From: Membranipora membranacea
Lineage: Eukaryota; Bryozoa; Gymnolaemata; Cheilostomatida; Membraniporidae
Length of the DNA stretch: 60,000 nt
Reading direction: 5' to 3'
Assembly: GCA_914767715.1 (NCBI GenBank)
Contig: OU612066.1
Location: forward strand, 23,536,283-23,596,282
The notes under the pieces are model-generated. The model was not told the DNA's origin. It searched no databases and saw only the letters and a list, made by a program, of their open reading frames with translations. The position numbers were made by a program, and so were the translations under genes. Every line of letters begins with the position of its first letter. Within the stretch, counting starts at the first letter, position 1. Shown piece by piece: positions 53,557-60,000 of this stretch.

Positions 53557-53889
53557 ATTTATGAAATGAAGGGGTCTTGTTTGTACTCTGTAATAATAAA
53601 TACAAGCCTTACATTTTTTTCCCTGAGAAGTTGATTAACAACAGGTTTGAGTTGCTAAACAGTACTAGACCTAATAATAGAGGAATTTTGTCCAACTTAT
53701 GATAAATAACCGATCGGTAAGAATATTATTGTCACTGAAATTTACTTTTTTCTTACTAAATTTATAACAATTGCAACATCTTAATGCTACACATAATTTA
53801 GAGCTAAAGAGCTACATTGCTTACTTACTATTTGAGAGCAGATGTGTCCACGAAAAAAGCTGTAATGACTTACCCCTGCACAGTTGTAG

Positions 53890-53897
53890 CTTTTATA
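53890..53897 (-). promoter_or_regulatory. TATA box of peptide gene 5
   Basis: TATAAAAG on the minus strand, in the same position as in genes 1 and 2. Repeat A begins only about 45 bases further upstream, so distal promoter sequence of the other copies is missing here. Confidence 0.6.
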
Positions 53898-53940
53898 GGA
53901 GCACTGGAAGATGTGGAAATCATAAATGACTGATATTGAA

Positions 53941-54330
53941 GGTTACAAAGGTTAAAATAAAATTTATATTTTTAATTTTTCTCTCATGGATGAGATTTTA
54001 GGGTCGGATAATATCCTGTTCGTACATCCTGTTTGTATATCCTGTTCGTATATCCTATTCATACATTCGTACATCGTACATTCGTGCCACCTGCCATGCG
54101 CTGATGCAAAGCAATCAAATCTCCACATGCCATCTTATATCTCAGTATAAAGCAATTTGTAAAAGTGCAGCCATATGATTGTGTAGCAATAATGACTGCT
54201 TCTTCCATGACACTTCATCCCTGACACCAAATTTCATTGCATTTGATAGAGTTCACCTCTATTTGGTCACAATTTCATTTTAATTTATTTTGTCTGTAAT
54301 AGGGATTACTATTTTTGTGATTCCACTGGG
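53941..54330. repeat. Inverted repeat A, left copy
   Basis: From GGTTACAAAGGTTAAAATAA through a small minisatellite of TATCCTGTTCGTA-like units (54009-54080) to CTGTAATAGGGATTACTATT. It pairs with 57245-57355 plus 58060-58370 on the opposite strand. The outer end abuts block D5. Confidence 0.75.
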
Positions 54331-54893
54331 CTCTTGACTCTTGCAATAACTGGTGTTTTCTCGAACTTTTACTTGGGCCTTGGTATATTGTCAGTGCAGT
54401 TACGATATATGGTATTATTTTCCTAAAATTTTGGCATTGGCATATCCTGCTCTCTGCGCATTTTGTCCCGATGGTATTTTGACTACGGCATTGTGGCCAG
54501 GTTATGACCGTATGTACCGCTGGATACCCCAGCACATGTTTGACAATAATGACTAACCTGAAAAAACGCACTTCAACAATTACTCATGATACGGTTTTCA
54601 ATCAAACGGTCTGTCATCATTACTGTGTAGCTTGTCTGAGTCCCCTAGACTCGCGCCCCCACATCTGACGACCCCCTGCCGGGGCAGCACTTGTACTCAT
54701 TACAACTTCAAGAGCTCATAGATAAAATCACTGTGGGTTCTTTGATGAAATTTAATTGTTTTTAAGCTAAAATTCTGATAGAAAATGATATGTTCAAAGG
54801 AATTCATCAAATTCGTAGGTCAGAAGGGCATAGTGAAGTACTTGCGCAGCGTGTCCGTTCTGGTGATGGCGGATGTATCAACTACCTAAAAGA
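54331..54893. other. No gene recognised
   Basis: Unpaired spacer between repeats A and B. The 67-codon frame 54353-54556 has no recognisable domain. Confidence 0.4.
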
Positions 54894-55186
54894 CGCAAAT
54901 AAGAATATATTTTAGGGAATTTGACAAAGCTAAGAAAGCACCTCTCTACTTTGATGCTATCATAAGTAAGTCCTGGTGTAAATCATTTATTTAAGTCACA
55001 GTGTCGCCATCATATTGTTTGGTAATGTTTTGAAGTTCTCAGTCTAATTTAACGTGCGTCAGCAACCTTTGACTTTCACTAAGTTCCCATTCATTGTGTT
55101 CACATCGACTTGAGGAGCTATGGAATCATGGCAAAAGCATTGGTTCAATTTAGTTTCGTATTGGTTTGTGTTCCTTCATTCGATTC

Positions 55187-55250
55187 GGGCAGAGCACAGT
55201 GGATAGCATCAAAGACTGGTTCGATTCCCGACTGCGGTAGACCTTTTTGA
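55187..55250 (+). repeat. tRNA-like segment (also inverted at 59650-59715)
   Basis: GGGCAGAGCACAGTGGATAG followed by GGTTCGATTCCCGACTGCGG, i.e. A-box-like and perfect B-box elements with a T-rich run after. It is too short and lacks an anticodon arm, so it is a tRNA relic or SINE head, not a tRNA gene. Confidence 0.4.
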
Positions 55251-55869
55251 ATTTTTTTTAAGCATCCCATTTCAGATGGTGAGGGATTCACTTCATTTTG
55301 AGTTCCAATCAATACATGGGAACTTTGTGATTGCCTTTGAACACAGCTGAAGCTTTAAGATTTATTTGGTCAAAAACATTCTTTGCACCTTGCCTATGAG
55401 GTCATCTTCCATTAATTTAATAAAGAGTTATTGCTGACAGAGACCAACATAGACTCTTTCCACCCCCTTTGTCTGACACCCCCCCCCCCCCCTTCTAAAT
55501 TGTAATCAACAAAGAGATCTGTGTCATGGAAATAAAAGAGAGGGAGTCGTTAGTGATTCCGGGAGTCAGAATTATATTGAATTACAAAGATTAAGAAACA
55601 AAAAATAATATCCTTGTGTTCATAATTAGACACAGCGTACTTAATAATTAAAGCTAGTTATTGTTGTTATTTTGTGAAAAATCATATTTTCTTTATTATG
55701 GAGGGAATAATGAATGCTTGCCAAACTTGTAAAACTAAGGGAAACCACAACTGTCTGGCAAAATAAGGAATTGAAACACGTCACACCATCACAATGTGTC
55801 TTTCCACATTCTTCATAGCAATACATCACTAACCACTACCCATGGCAAATAGTTGCATACAGAGCTAGC

Positions 55870-55989
55870 CAGTTTACCCAATACAGGTACTGAAAGTGTC
55901 ACTTACTTCATAGACCAGAATGCCTCATATGCTATATGTGATGTTTACTTTTGGGACTTCTCATCTGCATTTAACACAATTCAATAGCA
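55870..55989 (+). pseudogene. LINE reverse-transcriptase fragment
   Basis: The frame reads GTESVTYFIDQNASYAICDV then YFWDFSSAFNTIQ and a stop. It matches the RT region with the catalytic-Asp motif (D-F-S-S-A-F-N-T-I-Q) of CR1/L2-like LINEs. It lies at the inner end of repeat B and recurs inverted at about 58910-59030. Confidence 0.6.
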
Positions 55990-56019
55990 AACATCTTAAG
56001 GGTTCTAGGGTTCTAGACT

Positions 56020-57244
56020 GCCATGTCATAAACTTGTCACTGAATTTTCTTGTTAGTAGAACCAAAAGAAAAATCTGTCTAAAAGTGAAGTCATATATGG
56101 CGTTTTGTGGAACGTTGTATGTTAACAATGCACGTAACCAGATAGTATAAATTTTCACAAAATGCTATCTGAGTGGCTGCCTGTTTTGATTGAAAAGTCA
56201 AGGTCATATCTATGCAAACACAACTTTGGTAAAAAGATGGAGTGGATAATCAATATGTAGAGTTTCTCATTCAATTTTGGACCTGGAGTAAGAGGGGAAG
56301 GGATACAGTGAATTATGAGTATCAAATTGAAACAATTATTAGGAGATGGTTGAGGCATACATAGAAGCTGAATCACTGGGCGGTTGGTATAAACAACGAG
56401 TAACAGCTTTTCCTTGGTATAAACCTTTTTATTTCATATCACTGTTAGGCCTATGGTTTGTATTGGCGCAGGAGGATTGCGCTCATACAATTTTCGGAGA
56501 TGAGATTCATTTGTGGCAGGTTGACATTAGTACGAAATTAAATTTGCAAGAATAAGTAGAAATTTGCATGAGAACGTGTGACCTTACCTTAAATCTATCA
56601 CCACAAATACTGAGCCCCTTCTTTATCTAAATGCAGTAATGGAACGATCCTCAAGTAAGCAGGACAAACCTTGCATAACAAGATGTATTTCTATGATGAC
56701 GATCTGCAGCAGGGCTGTACCTATGACTTATAAAGTGGTGGGGAAAGTGTTGTGTTGGTACTATTATGTTGCAATAAGGGTGCAACAGGGGCTTGGGAGG
56801 GGGGGCAACAGGGGCGCAGGAAGGCCTGCAGGAAGGTTTGTTACTGTAGAGATAAATATTCTCAATTGCTGGTAAAATGGGAAACAATCTGGAACATGTT
56901 AGCCCAAATGTTATAGGGATTGTAACATGACTCATTACTCTGTCACACTCCAACTCGCTATCAAGAAAAAACACACGACAGAGGATGTAAATCTTGTCTG
57001 GTGTTAATTTGTGTGCATGAAGTACTTCGTTGAGTGCTTTATATGTGTCAAAACTGTTATGTGAACAAAAAAATAATACAATATAGTTATCGGTATATTT
57101 CATAAGAATACTCTTTATGACTATGAATGATTATATTGTATGTATGATATGTATGTTATGTTATATTTTTCAGAGTGACTTCCCTTGATCACCGCTGTAA
57201 AACTGCATTTGCTAACCTTGTTTGGTTAACCAAAATCTTGCCTC
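56020..57244. other. No gene recognised
   Basis: Spacer between B and the right copy of A. Frames at 56346-56555 and 56639-56875 show no domain. A G/GC-rich stretch (GGGAGGGGGGGCAACAGGGG) lies near 56793-56812. Confidence 0.4.
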
Positions 57245-58370
57245 ATATTTCTTAAGAAAAGTGAATCCAAAAATAGTAATTCCTATTACAGACAAAATAA
57301 ATTAAAATGAAGTTGTGTCCAAATATATGTCAACTCTATCAAATGCAAAGAAATTTGAAGTTGAAGTTGAAGTTTGAAGTTTGTTTATTACCTAAATTCT
57401 AATATCCATCCTGTGATAGGTTGATAGCATCGAATGTACAGCACATACATGGCAAAATAAAAATATAAGGAGTCTGAGCTGCATTAGTTAAAAAATCGCA
57501 TATAAAATTCGAAAAAAGGTATTTTGTCTTTTGGTTGTTCTACACTTGGATGGCCTATATTTATCTATTTTTGCTCTACGAGCAGATGTTCTGTTTGTGT
57601 TTATTTTAATACGAGAGTTCAAGGGGTGATTATCGTTGTCAGCTATTCTAGTGAAATTTTCACTGCAAGTGGTGTGCAGGAATGTTGTGATGGGTGGCAG
57701 TGCTGGATGGTCCAGCCTCTGCTCGTAGTTGTCAGAGAATGGCAGCACAATCCGAGTAGCAGAGCGCTGGATCCTCTCGAGTCGTGTTTTATCGGTGTCT
57801 GATAGTAGTGTATACCATGCAGGGCAGGCGTAGGAGATTATAGACTTAATGTTAGCTATATAGGTTCTGAGGCCATCACTATCCATGCCCATGCGTTTTA
57901 GCAGTCTCATCAAGTATAATCGTTGAGAGCATTTAGTTATAATATAGTCAACATGATTGCTGAAAGTTAGTGTGTTGTCGATGAATACGCCTAAAACTTG
58001 GTATGCTCAGAGGGAGAGATAAAGAGGTTATCATCTCCATAGGAAATACCAAGGTGTCAGGGACTAAGTGTCATGGAAGAAGCAGTCATTTTTTATTACA
58101 CCAATTATTGCTTCAAAATCATATGGCTGCGCTTTTACAATTGCATTATAATGAGATATAAGATGGCATGAGGAGATTTGATTGCTTTCCATCAGCGCAT
58201 GGCAGGTGGCAGGAATGTATGATGTACGAATGTATGAACAGGATATACGAACAGGATATAAAAACAGGATGTACGAACAGGATATTATCCGACCCTAAAA
58301 CCTCATCCATGAAAGAAAAATTAAAAATATAGCTTTTATTTTAACTTTTGTAACCTTATTTAATCTAAAG
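57245..58370. repeat. Inverted repeat A, right copy, split by a LINE fragment
   Basis: 57245-57355 and about 58060-58370 together form the inverse of 53941-54330. The break falls between the CAAATGCAAAGAAATTT segment and the TGTCATGGAAGAAGCAGTCA segment, and the 700 bases between hold a LINE 3-prime fragment. Confidence 0.75.
57374..58010 (-). pseudogene. LINE RT C-terminal fragment with 3-prime tail
   Basis: The minus strand gives GVFIDNTLTFSNHVDYIITK, LYLMRLLKRMGMD, then YIANIKSIISYACPAWYTLL, LERIQRSATRIVLP and a stop at 57488. This is the usual end of CR1/L2/jockey-type RTs. The fragment is 5-prime truncated near 58010. At its 3-prime side is a short TTGAAGT-type tandem repeat (57355-57385), as L2-like LINEs often have. 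It was inserted into repeat A. Confidence 0.7.
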
Positions 58371-58881
58371 TTTTAGTGTAAGTTTTATCTATATGCAATG
58401 TTATCAGTAACCCAGTTAGTGTTATTAATGGTCCTCAAATTTTTTCTTCTGAATGATTTGATGTTTTCTAAGTTTATTGGATGTCTGAAGGGTGGAGACA
58501 ACAGACAGCAGTCTTGTGATTAATTTTTTGAATTTCAGATTGGGATTATAAAGGCTGTTTCTCCAGCTAATCATGCATCAAAATGAGCCCAAAATTTACC
58601 ATCTTTGGGCACTATGAGACATTGAGGTCGACTTCTTCAATATTCACTCATGAGATTGGAAACCCCCTGGGCGTGAGGTCACACCAGAAATGTCGACTAA
58701 GATTCGGCATTTTTCATAAATTGAACTATTAGAGTGAGGCAAACTTTTTCCACCTCGAAATCTGCTTCAATATCCTTCAAATCTATGGCTCAGATTAATC
58801 TCTGTGATTAAAACTTGTTTTATCAAATCTTGAAGAAATAGCATGAGTTTAACGCTTTTTTATGGTTTTTGGCATCATACC
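58371..58881. other. No gene recognised
   Basis: AT-rich spacer between repeats A and B on the right; no coding frame or repeat identified. Confidence 0.45.
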
Positions 58882-60000
58882 AGTCTAGAACCCTCGAACC
58901 CTTAAGATGTTTGCTATTGAATTGTGTTAAATGCAGATGAGAAGTCCCAAAAGGAAACATCACATATAGCATATGAGGCATTCTGGTCTATAAAGTAAGT
59001 GACACTTTCAGGACCTGTATTGGGTAAACTGGCTTGCTCTGTATGCAACTATTTACCATGGGTAGTGGTTAGTGATGTATTGCTATGAAGAATTTGGAAA
59101 GACACATTGTGATAGTGTGACGTGTTTCAATTCCTTATTTTGCCAGACAGTTGTGGTTTCCCATAGTTTTACAAGTTTGGCAAGCATTCATTATTCCCTC
59201 CATAATAAAGAAAATATGATTTTCACAAAATAACAATAATAACTAGCTTTAATTATTCAGTACGCTGTGTCTAATTATGAACACAAGGATATTATTTTTT
59301 GTTACTTAATCTTTGTAATTCAATATAATTCTGACTCCCTGGAATCACCAACGACTCCCTCTCTTTTATTTCCATGGCTCAGATCTCTTTGTTGATTACA
59401 ATTTAGAAGGGGGGGGGGGGGCGTCGGACAAAGGGGGTGGAAAGAGTCTATGTTGGTCTCTGTCAGCAACAACCCTTTATTAAATTAATGGAAGATGACC
59501 TCTTAGGCAAGGTGCAAAGAATGTTTTTGACTAAATAAATCTTAAAGCTTCAGCTGTGTTCAAAGGCAATCACAAAGTTCCCATGTATTGATTGGAACTC
59601 AAAATGAAGTGAATCCCTCACCATCTGAAATGGGATGCTTAAAAAAAATTCAAAAAGGTCTACCGCAGTCGGGAATTGAACCAGTCTTTGATGCTATCCA
59701 CTGTGCTCTGCCCCAATCGAATGAAGGAACACAAACCAATACGAAACTAAATTGAACCAATGCTTTTGCCATGATTCCATAGCTCCTCAAGTCGATGTGA
59801 ACACAATGAATGGGAACTTAGTGAAAGGTTGCTGACGCACGTTAAATTAGACTGAGAACTTCAAAACAATACCAAACAATATGATGGGACACTGTGACTT
59901 AAATTAAATGATTTACACCAGGACTTACTTATGATAGCATCAAAGTAGATAGGTGCTTTCTTAGCTTTGTCAAATTCACTAAAATATATTCTTATTTGCG
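58882..60000. repeat. Inverted repeat B, right copy (runs off the window)
   Basis: Reverse complement of 54894-56019, near-identical by eye over more than 1.1 kb. It continues to the end of the window. Confidence 0.85.

Larger units (their letters stand above)
52556..53935 (-). repeat. Duplicated peptide block D, copy 5 (inverted)
   Basis: Reverse complement of the gene-bearing part of block D (5150-6290 in copy 1). Its downstream flank is shared with copy 4 (32400-32595). Homology ends at 53935 (TGACTGATATT), where inverted repeat A starts. Confidence 0.85.
54894..56019. repeat. Inverted repeat B, left copy
   Basis: Pairs with 58882-60000 over its full visible length (from CGCAAATAAGAATATATTTT to GGTTCTAGACTG) and would continue past the right window edge. 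It includes a poly-C run (about 55480-55495, poly-G in the partner), a tRNA-like segment and an RT fragment. Confidence 0.85.

Noticed and set aside
55470-55500. Poly-C run (and poly-G partner near 59407) as a possible regulatory quadruplex
   Set aside because: It lies inside repeat B, is a simple homopolymer of slippage-prone length, and has no gene nearby.
56651-57103. 150-codon minus-strand ORF
   Set aside because: No domain, signal, or repeat copy supports it; its composition looks non-coding.

Overview
This is an AT-rich, intron-bearing animal (invertebrate metazoan) genomic segment. The evidence is GT-AG introns with poly-pyrimidine acceptors, TATA boxes, metazoan-type secreted cysteine-rich peptides, an MS4A/CD20-like four-pass membrane protein, a THAP domain, and a wide range of retroelements (APE-type LINEs, restriction-like-endonuclease LINEs, a PAT/Ngaro-like tyrosine-recombinase retroelement, BEL/Pao). 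I cannot name the species. There is no bacterial-style gene organisation.

The host content is a small locus of secreted cysteine-rich peptide genes amplified by segmental duplication. One family has a TATA box, a non-coding exon, a signal-peptide exon and a phase-1 intron leading to a mature-peptide exon with ten cysteines. The mature peptide has the CxxxC...GGxC...CxC layout of CS-alpha-beta defensin-like peptides. Three complete copies lie at 5525-6110 (+), 19608-20156 (+) and 53556-52972 (-). A rearranged fourth has its signal exon at 29161-29221 and its mature exon at 32025-32188, about 2.8 kb apart. A second, different peptide gene (51151-52282) has the same exon architecture, but a palindromic MITE sits right at the end of its signal exon. 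The peptide blocks are co-duplicated with an MS4A-like gene: M0 at 1-50/3248-3432, M1 at 6695-7294, and the near-complete M2 at 35357-40082.

Layout. 1-3432: MS4A exon split by a 3.2 kb THAP-bearing inverted-repeat element. 3781-6668: peptide block D1. 6695-8220: M1 and flank block G. 8814-14239: decayed APE LINE with an RLE-type LINE nested inside its endonuclease domain. 14390-17215: a second LINE in a twin-priming-like inverted arrangement, itself interrupted by a TIR element. 17280-24505: blocks F and D2, with a complete PAT-like retroelement (20319-24110) inserted just downstream of peptide gene 2. 24735-32440: G2, F2, D3 and D4 with three small mobile elements. 33801-40082: inverted G3 and M2. 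40307-41803: R4-like LINE in an ATT microsatellite. 41930-47225: hypothetical exons, a BEL/Pao remnant, a SAP-domain ORF and a 335-bp tandem array. 47470-50240: large broken palindrome. 50299-53935: second peptide gene and D5 (inverted). 53941-60000: interleaved inverted repeats with LINE fragments.

Most of the window is mobile-element debris. The peptide genes appear to have been copied and shuffled as passengers of larger duplicated blocks, with the insertions generating both intact paralogues and broken or split ones.
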